Shown: positions 1-8,728 of the stretch, piece by piece | Layout of the letters: each line of letters opens with the position of its first letter | Numbering within the stretch: the first letter of the stretch is position 1 | Source of the DNA: Thioclava sp. JE_KL1 | GTDB taxonomy: Bacteria > Pseudomonadota > Alphaproteobacteria > Rhodobacterales > Rhodobacteraceae | Direction: 5' to 3' | Assembly (NCBI RefSeq): GCF_009296265.1 | Contig: NZ_WBJS01000003.1 | Coordinates: forward strand, 454,365-518,364 | DNA length: 64,000 nucleotides | Notes under the pieces: generated by a model | Database searches by the model: none | Told to the model about the DNA's origin: nothing | What the model saw: only the letters and a program-made list of their open reading frames with translations | Translations under genes and position numbers: made by a program

Positions 1-416
1 GAGATTTTCTCCAGCGCCGGTTTATAGGCGATGGAGTTGGCCTTGCCTGCGCGCGAGACTTTCTCCGGGTCCTGTTCGGACAGCAGCATCGGGTCTTCGC
101 CGACGATCGCCATGCGGGCCGCGCCGCTCTCGTAAGCTTTCGCCATGCCCTGATAGAGCCAATCGGGTGCGCGGTCGAAGCTTTCGTCCTTCGCGTTCTC
201 GAACCGGGCCAGCGTGATCTGACCATCGCTGAGGATCGGGGTGAAGGTGCCTGCGCCCGCGCGATAGGCTTCGGCGGCGATCCGGCGCACCAGCGGCAGC
301 GCCTCGACGGGCGCGGTCAACACCAGATCCTGACCGTCTTGCAGGTTCAGACCCACCTGCACGGCAACTTCGGCCAGCCGGTCGAGAAGTTGCGGATCGA
401 TTGCGTCGCTTGCCAT
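1..416 (-). CDS. Aminopeptidase, M29 family (N-terminal part only)
   Basis: About 138 N-terminal residues are visible; the rest lies beyond the window edge. The start is the ATG at 416-414, preceded by a strong AGGAGG site six bases upstream. The protein begins MASDAIDPQLLDRLAEVA and continues with the segments LVLTAPVEALPLVRRI and AYRAGAGTFTPILSD, typical of the N-terminal domain of thermophilic-type (AmpS/AmpT, M29) metallo-aminopeptidases. These are cytosolic enzymes that remove N-terminal residues from peptides. The metal-binding residues are in the missing C-terminal part, so catalytic competence cannot be judged. It is transcribed away from galE, on the same strand and downstream of it. 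Confidence 0.75.
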   Translation of the reverse strand, partial: MASDAIDPQLLDRLAEVAVQVGLNLQDGQDLVLTAPVEALPLVRRIAAEAYRAGAGTFTPILSDGQITLARFENAKDESFDRAPDWLYQGMAKAYESGAARMAIVGEDPMLLSEQDPEKVSRAGKANSIAYKPALEKI

Positions 417-496
417 GAGAGCCTCCTGAATTGCGTTGAGGCGCAAGATAGATGGCTGGGCGGCAGGCTCAACCCCGGCAGAGCACGAACCCGAGG

Positions 497-1468
497 TCAG
501 AGGCCGAACCACGGGGCGGCATGGGACACGATCTCGTCAAGTTCACGGTAACGCGCGCTAAAGCCCAGAGCGTCGCGCGCCCGCGATGGATCGGCCACCA
601 GTTCCGCCGGATCGCCGGGGCGGCGTGGGGCGTCCTCGAAGGGCACCTTGCGCCCCGTCACCCGCTCGACCGAGGCGATCACCTCGCGGATCGACGCGCC
701 CCGCCCGGTCCCAAGATTGAGCTTCAGACTGTCGCCGCCGCCCCGCAGGTGATCGAGCGCCAGAAGGTGCGCGCGGGCCAGATCGTCGACATGGATGTAG
801 TCGCGGATGCAGGTGCCGTCGGGCGTGGGATAATCCGTGCCGAAGACCTTCACCGCCGGGCCCTGCCCCGAGGCCGCGCGCAGCACCAGCGGGATCAGAT
901 GGGTCTCGGGATCGTGCCGCTCGCCGATCTCACCGCTCGGATCTGCGCCGCTCGCGTTGAAATAGCGCAGGGCCGCGAAACGCAGATCGGTCGCGGCGGC
1001 GGCATCTTCCAGCATCCATTCGCAGATAAGCTTGCTGCGGCCATAGGGGTTGATCGGGTGTTGCGGCGTGTCCTCGGAGATCGGCAGCGTCTCGGGCGTG
1101 CCATAGGTGGCGCAGCTCGACGAGAAGACGATCTTGTCGAGCCCCACCGCCTGCATCGCGCCCAGAAGGGCGGTCGTCCCGCCCAGATTGACGTCGTAAT
1201 AGCGGGTGGGTTCGGCCACGCTCTCGCCGACATAGGCCAGCGCCGCGAAATGAATCACGGCGTCGATCCGGTGATCCTTGAGCGCTGTCTCGACCAGTTC
1301 CCGGTCGCGCAGATCGCCCTCGACGAGAGGCCCCCAGCGCACCGCATCGGCATGGCCGCGCGACAGATCGTCGAAGACGACGGGGGTGTGCCCCGCCGCA
1401 GCCAGCGCCTTGCAGCAATGCGAGCCTATGAAGCCCGCGCCGCCGGTGACCAGAACCTTCGATGTCAC
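497..1468 (-). CDS. galE: UDP-glucose 4-epimerase
   Basis: 323 aa, extended short-chain dehydrogenase/reductase. The N-terminal NAD-binding motif TGGAGFIGS is at residues 8-16, the catalytic Ser in FSSSCATYG is near 117, and Tyr142-x3-Lys146 lies in PYGRSK. It interconverts UDP-glucose and UDP-galactose in the cytosol, feeding exopolysaccharide and LPS sugar supply. The start is a GTG at 1468 directly next to the TAA of the upstream Sel1-repeat gene, with AAGGGTGGGG upstream, so the two are probably translationally coupled. Length is close to the usual 325-340 aa. The link to the Tad pilus genes upstream is positional only. Confidence 0.9.
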   Translation of the reverse strand: MTSKVLVTGGAGFIGSHCCKALAAAGHTPVVFDDLSRGHADAVRWGPLVEGDLRDRELVETALKDHRIDAVIHFAALAYVGESVAEPTRYYDVNLGGTTALLGAMQAVGLDKIVFSSSCATYGTPETLPISEDTPQHPINPYGRSKLICEWMLEDAAAATDLRFAALRYFNASGADPSGEIGERHDPETHLIPLVLRAASGQGPAVKVFGTDYPTPDGTCIRDYIHVDDLARAHLLALDHLRGGGDSLKLNLGTGRGASIREVIASVERVTGRKVPFEDAPRRPGDPAELVADPSRARDALGFSARYRELDEIVSHAAPWFGL

Positions 1469-2773
1469 TTACGAGCCCCACCCTTCGCGCAGCATCGCGC
1501 CGACGATCTCGGGCGCCAGAACTCCGTCACGGCAAGCCATATCGCCCGACAATCCGCCGCAGGCGCGTTCCATCGCACGAAGTGTGCCGCGCCCGGCGAA
1601 CCCGTCGAGCGGGCCGCGATACAGCCCCTTATCGGCGAGGTCTTTCTGGATCAGATAGACCGCGAGCCTCGGGTTGGCCTTGAACAGATCACGCGCCTGC
1701 GCGGCATTCATCTTCCCCCGGGCGGGCGCGATCTCTCCTGCGAGCGGCGCGAAATCGACATCGTGCCGATGCCTCGCCACACGGATCGTCATCGCGTAAT
1801 TCGCACGTTCTTCGGGCGTGAACAGATCGCTATGCGCTTCAAGGAAGTCCGCCGCCCCTTTGGGATCGCGCCGGACGTTATAGGAGTTGCCGTCGCGCAA
1901 AAGGCCGACCAGATAGCGCGCTGCGGTCTTGTTGCCCGCCTCGGCAGCCTCGCGCAGTTGCGCCACCGCCTGTTTGCCATCGCCGCGCATCGAGATACCC
2001 CAGATGCGGCGCGTGGCGTCGAGCACTTCGATCCGCTCGTTTCCCGCCGCGCGGGCGGCCTTGGCATAGCCGTCGAACTTCGCCCGCGAAACCTTGCCGC
2101 CACCGAGATAGCCATACATCGCGCCCTCGGCCAGCGTCGCATAGGCGCCGTCCACGCCCGCCGCGCCTGCGCGTTCGAGAAACGCCTGCGCTGTCTTCGG
2201 ATCGCGCTGAGCCCACATCAGCGTCTCGCCATATTTCCACAATCCGGTCGCGTCGCCCGCCTCTGCTGCGGTCTCGAACAGGTCGCGCGCCTTGGCATAA
2301 TCGCGCGGCAGTCCCGTTCCGTAGAGATAGGCCTCGCCCAAGATCAGCGCCGCTTTCGCATCGCCCTTTGCGATCTGCGTCTCAAGCAGGTCGACCCCGC
2401 GCCCAGTGTCGCGTGGCAAAGCCCAGCCGCCGATCAGCTGCTTGCCCAACAGACGGTGCGCTTCCCAGCTGCCCGCTTCGACCGCCTGTTCGAGATAGCC
2501 TACGGCCCGATCACGATCTGCAGCGACAGGACCGCCCCAGAGGAGCAGGTCACCTGCGGCCAAAGCCGCTTCGGGATCGCCTTGCGCCGCGGCCTCCTCC
2601 AACATCGAGAGCCCGGTCTGTGGATCGGGTTTCACATCGCCAGAGCCCCAGACGAGCGCCTGCGCGCGTTCGGTGACGTCGGGCTTCGTTTCGTCCGCGA
2701 GGAGCGGTGCGCTGACCGTACACAAAGCCAGAGCGACCACTCCGAGCGACTTGGTCCAAATCTTGCGTGACAT
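1469..2773 (-). CDS. Exported Sel1-repeat (TPR-like) protein with C-terminal peptidoglycan-binding-like segment
   Basis: 434 aa from the ATG at 2773, chosen because AGGGAGGACC precedes it; an upstream in-frame extension lacks a ribosome site. Residues 1-28 form a Sec signal peptide (MSRKIWTKSL, a hydrophobic run, then ALA-type cleavage near APLLA). Residues 30-330 hold repeated 36-residue Sel1 units with alternating A and G positions, such as AEAGDATGLWKYGETLMWA. The C-terminal 75 residues (AVYLIQKDLADKGLYRGPLDGFAG) resemble a peptidoglycan-binding helix-turn domain. Sel1 proteins are scaffolds. Its place in the Tad locus suggests a periplasmic assembly role similar to TadD, which is inference. 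Confidence 0.7.
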   Translation of the reverse strand: MSRKIWTKSLGVVALALCTVSAPLLADETKPDVTERAQALVWGSGDVKPDPQTGLSMLEEAAAQGDPEAALAAGDLLLWGGPVAADRDRAVGYLEQAVEAGSWEAHRLLGKQLIGGWALPRDTGRGVDLLETQIAKGDAKAALILGEAYLYGTGLPRDYAKARDLFETAAEAGDATGLWKYGETLMWAQRDPKTAQAFLERAGAAGVDGAYATLAEGAMYGYLGGGKVSRAKFDGYAKAARAAGNERIEVLDATRRIWGISMRGDGKQAVAQLREAAEAGNKTAARYLVGLLRDGNSYNVRRDPKGAADFLEAHSDLFTPEERANYAMTIRVARHRHDVDFAPLAGEIAPARGKMNAAQARDLFKANPRLAVYLIQKDLADKGLYRGPLDGFAGRGTLRAMERACGGLSGDMACRDGVLAPEIVGAMLREGWGS

Positions 2774-2793
2774 AGGTCCTCCCTTGGCGGGGC

Positions 2794-3273
2794 CTACCCG
2801 CCGACCAGATAAGGCAAAGCCAGACCCGCAAGCGCGATCGAGACGCCCATCGGGAGCTTTCCCCGTGCGTAACAACTTTTCCAACCCAAACGGGGCCCAA
2901 GCCGCGTCGCCACCGGCGCGCTTTGCAGCCCCATCGTCAACGCCGAGCCCGCAAAAAGCGCGACGGAAAAGGCGATCAAAAACTCCCCCATCGCCGCAGA
3001 GGGTACGAATAGCATCAGGGCCGCGAGAAATTTCACATCCCCTCCCCCGAAGGCGCGCAGCACGAAAAAGACGTAGCCGACGAGGAAGGTGATCGCGCCC
3101 GCGGCAAGCCGCAGGCTCAGCTCGTGCAGACCCAGAAACGGCGCGCAGAGCGCAAAGAAGCCAAGCGTGATCAGCACGATCCTGTTCGGAATGCGCATCT
3201 CGCGCAGATCGCTGAGCGCGACCCAGATCAAGACCGGGGCCAGCGCCGCCAGCGGCAGGAGTTGCCCGGTCAT
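2794..3273 (-). CDS. cpaA: Prepilin peptidase, A24 family (CpaA/TadV type)
   Basis: 159 aa, an almost entirely hydrophobic integral membrane protein with about five helices. It carries both catalytic aspartates of type IV prepilin peptidases: Asp22 in SDLREMRIPN and Asp79 in the GxGD-like motif FGGGDVKF. There is no methyltransferase domain, as usual for the small TadV/CpaA enzymes that process Flp and TadE/F pseudopilins at the Gly/hydrophobic junction. It overlaps the end of the LuxR-type gene upstream by four bases (ATGA) and lies 20 bp before the Sel1 gene, so all three are probably cotranscribed. The processing target in this window is the Flp pilin at 12.4 kb. Confidence 0.88.
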   Translation of the reverse strand: MTGQLLPLAALAPVLIWVALSDLREMRIPNRIVLITLGFFALCAPFLGLHELSLRLAAGAITFLVGYVFFVLRAFGGGDVKFLAALMLFVPSAAMGEFLIAFSVALFAGSALTMGLQSAPVATRLGPRLGWKSCYARGKLPMGVSIALAGLALPYLVGG

Positions 3274-4124
3274 GCGACCCGTCCGGCTCTGGCGCCGGCG
3301 AGCTCGAAGGGCAGTTCGGAGACCAGCTGGAAGGTCAGTTCCGCCAGATTGCGCGCGCCGGTCTTGGCGTAGAGATTGCTCAGATGGGTGCGCAGGGTGG
3401 ATTCCTTGATCCCCAGCTCTGCAAGCATCTGATCGGGCGACTGGCCGTGGCGCAGCAGCAGGCAGACGCGATATTCCGAACGGCTCAGACGCGCCGGGTT
3501 ATCCGCGCTCAGGATCGGCGAGCCGATGAGCGGCGCGGCCTGTTTGGCGGCGGATTTCAGCAAGGTCTCGGTGAACATGCCCCGGGCGCGGTTGTGCCAG
3601 GTGCGGCTCAGCGTATCGCCGAGCGTGGTCAGCACCGCTTGCTGATACTGGCGCAGCTTCTCGGTGAAATGCAGCTCCAACGTATCGACCCAGCGATCGC
3701 TGATCTCGAGCGGGATGACGACCATTTCGACGAGGTTGCGCCGGGCCAGTGCCGAGGCGACCGCCTGCGGCACGTCCTCGTCCTGCATCGAGCGATACCA
3801 GGTCGAGCCCCGTTTGGCCTTGTCGAGATAATCGCCCAGCAGATCGGCCGCGAAGCTTTGCTCCAGCGGGATCCGGCAGCCGGATCGCGCCCTGTCATGG
3901 ACCAACGCCCGTGCCGATGCGCCCGCATCCCGCGGATAACGCGCCAATATGACGGCTTCGGCCCCGATACTGTCGGTCAGATATCTCAACGCCATGCGCA
4001 GCGGGTTCGTCCCGTGCAGACACTCACACCACTGTGCAACGGCCCCAATCATGCCCGCTTCGATAGCGCGCTCTTGCCCGGGCGAAGCCCCGGCTGTCCC
4101 ATAGTCCCGCATGGTCCCCACCAT
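3270..4124 (-). CDS. LuxR-family transcriptional regulator
   Basis: 284 aa from ATG 4124; an internal ATG at 4112 is an alternative start. The last 65 residues form a GerE/LuxR helix-turn-helix: LSRSEYRVCLLLRHGQSP, then MLAELGIKESTLRTHLSN and YAKTGARN. The N-terminal 200 residues are a GAF/PAS-like sensory region with no match to acyl-homoserine-lactone domain motifs that I can recognise. It overlaps cpaA by ATGA and follows tadC after an AT-rich 249-bp gap containing a perfect palindrome. It may regulate the pilus genes it sits among; this is inferred from position only. Confidence 0.8.
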   Translation of the reverse strand: MVGTMRDYGTAGASPGQERAIEAGMIGAVAQWCECLHGTNPLRMALRYLTDSIGAEAVILARYPRDAGASARALVHDRARSGCRIPLEQSFAADLLGDYLDKAKRGSTWYRSMQDEDVPQAVASALARRNLVEMVVIPLEISDRWVDTLELHFTEKLRQYQQAVLTTLGDTLSRTWHNRARGMFTETLLKSAAKQAAPLIGSPILSADNPARLSRSEYRVCLLLRHGQSPDQMLAELGIKESTLRTHLSNLYAKTGARNLAELTFQLVSELPFELAGARAGRVA

Positions 4125-4231
4125 CCCCAGAAACTATTATATGTGGCCCACTTATGTGCGTGACAGCGCGTAGACCATCTCTAAGCGTAACCCCTAAATG
4201 CGTTAATTCCTAAGCTAGCCATTTGGACTAT

Positions 4232-4251
4232 ATCCACAGCCCCCTGTGGAT
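4232..4251. repeat. Perfect 8-bp inverted repeat between tadC and the LuxR-type gene
   Basis: Arms ATCCACAG (4232-4239) and CTGTGGAT (4244-4251) flank a CCCC loop. The surrounding 4125-4373 interval is AT-rich for this genome and probably holds the promoter of the regulator gene. No T-tract follows on either strand, so an operator is more likely than a terminator. What binds is unknown. Confidence 0.5.
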
Positions 4252-4373
4252 GATTCGATTGACGCCCTCCGCAATCAAAGGTTGCATATTCGGCATTTAA
4301 ATCGAGATTTCGGCCGAAAAAATTGTCCGTAAACAATGCTTTGGGAAAAGATCGAATTTGGAAACGATTCGAT

Positions 4374-5375
4374 TTACTGCGCGTAATTCACGAAATATCG
4401 AATCACCACCGGGCCAACGGCGATCAGGATCAGCGCCGGGAGCATCAACGAGGCCAGTACCCCGGACATCTGCACCGGCAGGCGATTGGCCTTTTCTTGC
4501 GCGCGCATCTCGCGAATGCCGCGCAGATCGGCGGCATAGGTGGTCAGCGCCTGTGCCATCGAGGCCCCGAAGCGCAGCGACTGGCTCGCGACATTGGCGA
4601 AGGCACGTACGGTCTCGACCCCGGTCCGGTCGGCCATGTCCCGCAGTGCCGACTCGCGCTCGCGCCCGGCCTGAACCTGACGCTGCACCGAGAGGAACTC
4701 GAAGGAAATCTCCGGCGAGGTCTCCGCCAGCTCGTTGCCCACGCGGGTCATCGCCGCATCGAACCCCATGCCGCTCTCGATCGCGACCTGCATCAGATCG
4801 AGCGCATTCGGGAAGCTCTCTTCGATCCGCAGCCGCCGCTCGCGCATCCGGCTGTTGAGCCACATAAGCGGCAGCAGATAGCCGCCTGCGACGAGCCCGG
4901 TCAGGATCTGATAGGTCGCCATGCCGCTCAGGCTGCCGAGACGGGCATCCAGGCCCATCGGCAGGCCGATTTCGGGGCTGCGTGCGGCAAACAGAAGCCC
5001 CATGAAAATACCCGGCAGGCAGACGCCCAGCGCGATCCGGACCAGGGTGAAGCGGCGCAATGCGCTGGCCCCGGACAGCCCGGCCTGCGCAAGTTTGCGT
5101 TCCAGCTTGGAGCGGGTCTGGCGGTCGGCGGGCACGAAGGCCTTCAGGATCTGGCCCGGACGTGCCTCCGGCGCCTTGAGATAGCCATGCTCGGCGCGCC
5201 CTCCCGTCTTCGGCCCGCCGATGGCCGCGATGCGCTCGGCGGCGCGGTCACGCTGGAAGGCGGCCTGAAGCCCGACAATCAGCAGCAACAGGCCGAAGCC
5301 GATCCCGGCGGCCAGAAGCGTCTCGGGCGCGAGGCCCATCCGAAGCGCGAAATCCTCGATCCGTGTCATCAACAT
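4374..5375 (-). CDS. tadC: Tad pilus inner-membrane platform protein TadC
   Basis: 333 aa from ATG 5375, which is preceded by GGGGAGAGAG; a longer in-frame extension reads back into tadB and is rejected. It is a type II secretion F (GspF) domain protein: a hydrophobic N-terminal helix (about 16-38), a central pair of helices, the conserved cytosolic stretch ESFPNALDLMQVAIESGMGF and EISFEFLSVQRQVQAGRER, then a C-terminal pair of helices. With TadB it forms the membrane platform on which the CpaF ATPase drives Flp pilus polymerisation. It starts 16 bp after the tadB stop, in the same operon. Confidence 0.9.
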   Translation of the reverse strand: MLMTRIEDFALRMGLAPETLLAAGIGFGLLLLIVGLQAAFQRDRAAERIAAIGGPKTGGRAEHGYLKAPEARPGQILKAFVPADRQTRSKLERKLAQAGLSGASALRRFTLVRIALGVCLPGIFMGLLFAARSPEIGLPMGLDARLGSLSGMATYQILTGLVAGGYLLPLMWLNSRMRERRLRIEESFPNALDLMQVAIESGMGFDAAMTRVGNELAETSPEISFEFLSVQRQVQAGRERESALRDMADRTGVETVRAFANVASQSLRFGASMAQALTTYAADLRGIREMRAQEKANRLPVQMSGVLASLMLPALILIAVGPVVIRYFVNYAQ

Positions 5376-5391
5376 GGTCTCTCTCCCCGGC

Positions 5392-6363
5392 TCAGATCCG
5401 GAACTGCACCAGACGGCGCAGCACCACGGCATTCAGGATGATAAGCGTAACGACGATGATCGCCATCGTGCGGAACATCGGGTGATCGGCGACTTCGCCG
5501 TAGTAATTGGGTGAAATCAACGATGTGAAGCCGAACATGATGAAGGGCAGCGCGGTCAGGAACCACGCCGAGGCGCGCCCCTCCGCCGAGATCGCGCGGA
5601 TCTTGCGCCGCATCGAGATCCGGCCCCGCGTCGTCGCCGCCAGCACTTCGAGCACGCGGGCGAGATCGCCGCCCGTGCCGTGCTGAATACCGATGCTGGC
5701 CGCGAGATAGTCGGCGTCTTCCAGCCCCACCCGCTCGGCGAATTCCAGCACCGCGTCGGGAAGGTCTTCGCCATAGGTCACCTGATCGAAGATGATGCCG
5801 AATTCGGTGCCGATCGGGTCGGGCATCTCCTCGGCCACGGCGCCGATAGACATGTTCAGCGGATGGCCGATCTTCAGACCCCGCGCGAGCATGTCGAGCG
5901 CGTCAGGCAGCTGGCTCGTCAGCACTTTCATCCGTTGCGTCGCCCGCGCGCGCAGAACCATGAAGGGCAGCACCAGCCCGATTGTCACAGCCGCAGAGGC
6001 CGCCCGCAGCGGGCCGAGCGGAGCAAGCGCCAGCACGAAACTCCCGATCGCAAGCGCGGCGCAGATCAGCAGGAACTTGTCCGGCCCGATCCGGAAGCCC
6101 GCGCGATGCAGCAGACGCGGCAGATCGAACCGCTTCGGCAGCCGGGCGATCCAGCCCTTGCGCGGGTTGGGCTTGAGCAGCGCGAGCATCTCCTCGGTGT
6201 CGCGCCCCTTCGCGATCATCTTCATCCGGCGGCTTTTCGCCTCACCGCTGGTCTCGGTGCGGTTGAGCAGGTGCAGGCCGCCCGTCAGCGCCAGCAGAAC
6301 GCCAAGCGCGATGCCGCTATAGGCGACATAGGCGGCGAGGTCCTTTTCGATGATCTCCCACAT
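5392..6363 (-). CDS. tadB: Tad pilus inner-membrane platform protein TadB
   Basis: 323 aa, the paralogue of TadC. An N-terminal transmembrane helix (about 13-30) is followed by a helix pair at about 95-140, then the GspF domain with QLPDALDMLARGLKIGHPL and the motif GTEFGIIFDQVTYGEDLPDAV, and C-terminal helices at about 265-312. It is a platform component of the Flp/Tad pilus machine. The gene begins three bases after the cpaF stop codon, so translation is tightly coupled. Length and order (cpaF-tadB-tadC) match the usual Tad locus. Confidence 0.92.
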   Translation of the reverse strand: MWEIIEKDLAAYVAYSGIALGVLLALTGGLHLLNRTETSGEAKSRRMKMIAKGRDTEEMLALLKPNPRKGWIARLPKRFDLPRLLHRAGFRIGPDKFLLICAALAIGSFVLALAPLGPLRAASAAVTIGLVLPFMVLRARATQRMKVLTSQLPDALDMLARGLKIGHPLNMSIGAVAEEMPDPIGTEFGIIFDQVTYGEDLPDAVLEFAERVGLEDADYLAASIGIQHGTGGDLARVLEVLAATTRGRISMRRKIRAISAEGRASAWFLTALPFIMFGFTSLISPNYYGEVADHPMFRTMAIIVVTLIILNAVVLRRLVQFRI

Positions 6364-6366
6364 GGC

Positions 6367-7797
6367 TCAGTTCCCCCGCATCTTGAAATCGGACGGATCG
6401 ACCGCGACACCCGCCGCGATCAGGTCTTCGAGGCAACGCGGGCGCAGGCCGGTCGCGGTGAACTCGCCCTCGATCACGCCATCGGCGGAGGTGCCGGTTT
6501 TGCGGAAGGTGAAGATGTCCTGCATCATCACGATATTGCCCTCCTGCCCGGTGATCTCGGAGATCGAGAGCACCCGGCGGCGACCGTCGGACATGCGCGC
6601 GATCTGCACGACGATGTCGAGGCCGGAGGCGATCTGCGAACGGATCGCGTTGAGCGGCATGTCGAGGCCGATCATCGTCACCATCTGCTCGATCCGCCCC
6701 AGAGCGTCGCGTGCGGAATTGGCGTGGACCGTGGTCATCGAGCCGTCATGGCCCGTGTTCATCGCCTGCAACATGTCGAAGGCTTCCGAGCCGCGCACCT
6801 CGCCGACGATAATCCGGTCGGGGCGCATCCGCAGCGCGTTCTTCACCAGATCGCGCTGGATCACCGCGCCCTGCCCGTTCGGATTGGACGCGCGGGTTTC
6901 CAGCCGCACCACATGCTCCTGTTGCAGCTGCAATTCGGCGGCGTCCTCGATCGTCACGATCCGCGTACGCGGGTCGATGGCGGCCGAGATCGCGTTCAGA
7001 AGCGTCGTCTTGCCCGAGCCGGTGCCGCCCGAGATCAGGATATTCTTGCGGGCATGCACCAGCCCGTGGAGGAACCGCGACGCAGCCCCCGTCATCATCC
7101 CAGTCTCGACGAGCCGCTCCATCGTGTAGGGTTGGCGCGCGAATTTGCGGATCGACAGGCTCGGCCCGTCAATCGCACAGGGCCGAATGATCGCGTTCAC
7201 GCGGCTGCCGTCTTCGAGCCGCGCATCGACCCAAGGGTTGCTCTCGTCGATCCGGCGGCCCACCCGCGAGACGATCTTGTCGATGATCCGCAGCAGGTGG
7301 CGCTCGTCGCGGAAGCGTACCGCCGTGCGCTCGAGGACGCCGTGACGCTCGACGAAGACGCGGTTGCAGCCATTGACGAGAATGTCGTTGATCGACGGGT
7401 CGGCCAGCAGCGGCTCCAGCGGGCCGAGCCCCAGCACTTCGTTGAGAAGCTCGTCGACCAGCGTCTTGAACTCCTCCGCGCGCAGCGGGGTTTTCGCGTC
7501 GCGCAGCTCTTCGCTCACCAGCGCCGCCACTTCGCGGCGCAGCTCCTCTGGCACGACCTTATCGAGCATCGACAGGTTGAGCCGGTCTAGAAGCGCGTCA
7601 TGCAGGCGGCTTTTGAGTTCTAGCGCGCGACGCTGCGCGTCTTCGTCGACCTCTGCCGCAGGCGGTTTGGGCGTAACCTGCTGTGCGGCCATCTCGCGCG
7701 CGTCTTTCGGCGGGCTGCCCGCGTAGGGCTTGCCGAGCGGGATCACCTTTTCGGTCTCGGTCGGTTTCGACCCGCGATCCGTGAAATTGCGAAACAT
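6367..7797 (-). CDS. cpaF: Tad secretion ATPase (CpaF/TadA)
   Basis: 476 aa from ATG 7797 with GGGGGAG seven bases upstream; the 35-residue upstream in-frame extension is not used. It is a type II/IV secretion ATPase of the GspE/PulE superfamily. The N-terminal domain includes GPLEPLLADPSINDILVNG (about 125-143), Walker A GGTGSGKTT is at 257-265, the aspartate and Walker B boxes include IVGEVRGSEAFDM, and the His box is MTTVHANS. A hexameric motor for pilus extension at the cytoplasmic membrane. It lies in the operon between cpaE and tadB. Confidence 0.95.
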   Translation of the reverse strand: MFRNFTDRGSKPTETEKVIPLGKPYAGSPPKDAREMAAQQVTPKPPAAEVDEDAQRRALELKSRLHDALLDRLNLSMLDKVVPEELRREVAALVSEELRDAKTPLRAEEFKTLVDELLNEVLGLGPLEPLLADPSINDILVNGCNRVFVERHGVLERTAVRFRDERHLLRIIDKIVSRVGRRIDESNPWVDARLEDGSRVNAIIRPCAIDGPSLSIRKFARQPYTMERLVETGMMTGAASRFLHGLVHARKNILISGGTGSGKTTLLNAISAAIDPRTRIVTIEDAAELQLQQEHVVRLETRASNPNGQGAVIQRDLVKNALRMRPDRIIVGEVRGSEAFDMLQAMNTGHDGSMTTVHANSARDALGRIEQMVTMIGLDMPLNAIRSQIASGLDIVVQIARMSDGRRRVLSISEITGQEGNIVMMQDIFTFRKTGTSADGVIEGEFTATGLRPRCLEDLIAAGVAVDPSDFKMRGN

Positions 7798-7810
7798 CTC
7801 GTGCTCCCCC

Positions 7811-8710
7811 TCAATTCGTCCGGGCTGCGCTCTGTGCGAGCCGCCCCTTCGCCAAACCGGCAATCGCTTTCGACAGCGCTGAGCGCCGCCCGATCCGCGC
7901 AAGAGGCACGCCGCGATCGGCAGCCTCCTTGGCGGCGCGCGGGTCGTCGGGCAACCAGTGGCTGAGATCGCGATCGAGCGCCTTCGCCGCCTCCTGCTGC
8001 ACCCGCGAGCGCATCAGCGGACGGCTTTGATGGTTCACGACCACCTCGATCTCCAGCGCGAGGTTCTCCTCATGATAGGCGTCGATCAGGCGGCGGGCCT
8101 GCTGCAGCGAGGGCACCGCGAGATCGGTCACCAGATACATCAGGGACGCGCGCGCCAGCACCGGCGAAACCCAGTCGATCAACGCATGCGGCAGATCGAC
8201 GACGACGTAATCACAACGCGCCTGCATCAGCGTGATGAGTTCGGTGACCTGATCGGCCCCGAGCGCACCGAGCGGCGCGAAAGCGGCGGGGGCGCAGAGC
8301 ACTTCCAGCCCGTCTTTCGAATGCTGGAGCGACTGATCGAGGAAGGTCTCGTCCGGCACCGCCCCGCTGCGCGCCATATCGTAGAGCGCCGGGCTCGGAT
8401 CGAGATCGAGAAAGCCCGCGACCATGCCGAATTGCAGATCGAGGTCGATCAGCCCGACGCGGCGCGGCGCCTGGCCTTTCTTCACACCCTGAGCCGCCAG
8501 TTGATGGGCGAGATTCACCGCCAGCATCGTGGCCCCGATCCCGCCGCGGCTGCGCGCGACCGCGATGACCTGGCCCTCTTCGTCGGGCGCTCGCGCATGC
8601 GTCAGACGCTCGGCCTCGGCAGAGAAGGTCAGTCGACGTTTGGCGGGCGCGGCAAGGTCGCGCGCGCTCGGCTCGGGCACCAGGAATATCGGTTTGGTTC
8701 TACGGGTCAT
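7811..8710 (-). CDS. cpaE: CpaE/TadZ-like ATPase homologue with atypical Walker A
   Basis: 299 aa, MinD/ParA-type fold. The deviant P-loop is SRGGIGATMLAVN at residues 54-66, where canonical MinD proteins have KGGxGKT, so the signature and catalytic lysines are missing. The later motifs VGLIDLDLQFG and DYVVVDLPHALIDW are present. TadZ/CpaE proteins localise the pilus machine to the pole and usually carry an N-terminal receiver-like domain of about 120 residues; only about 45 residues precede the P-loop here, so that domain is absent. ATP hydrolysis is doubtful; a scaffold role is inferred. The next gene, cpaF, begins 13 bp downstream. Confidence 0.82.
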   Translation of the reverse strand: MTRRTKPIFLVPEPSARDLAAPAKRRLTFSAEAERLTHARAPDEEGQVIAVARSRGGIGATMLAVNLAHQLAAQGVKKGQAPRRVGLIDLDLQFGMVAGFLDLDPSPALYDMARSGAVPDETFLDQSLQHSKDGLEVLCAPAAFAPLGALGADQVTELITLMQARCDYVVVDLPHALIDWVSPVLARASLMYLVTDLAVPSLQQARRLIDAYHEENLALEIEVVVNHQSRPLMRSRVQQEAAKALDRDLSHWLPDDPRAAKEAADRGVPLARIGRRSALSKAIAGLAKGRLAQSAARTN

Positions 8711-8728
8711 TTCATGTCTCCCCTTGCT

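Noticed and set aside
452..2770. Long plus-strand ORF of 772 aa
   Set aside because: It is antisense to galE and the Sel1 gene, Arg/Ala-rich without motifs, and arises from the GC-rich codon pattern of those genes.
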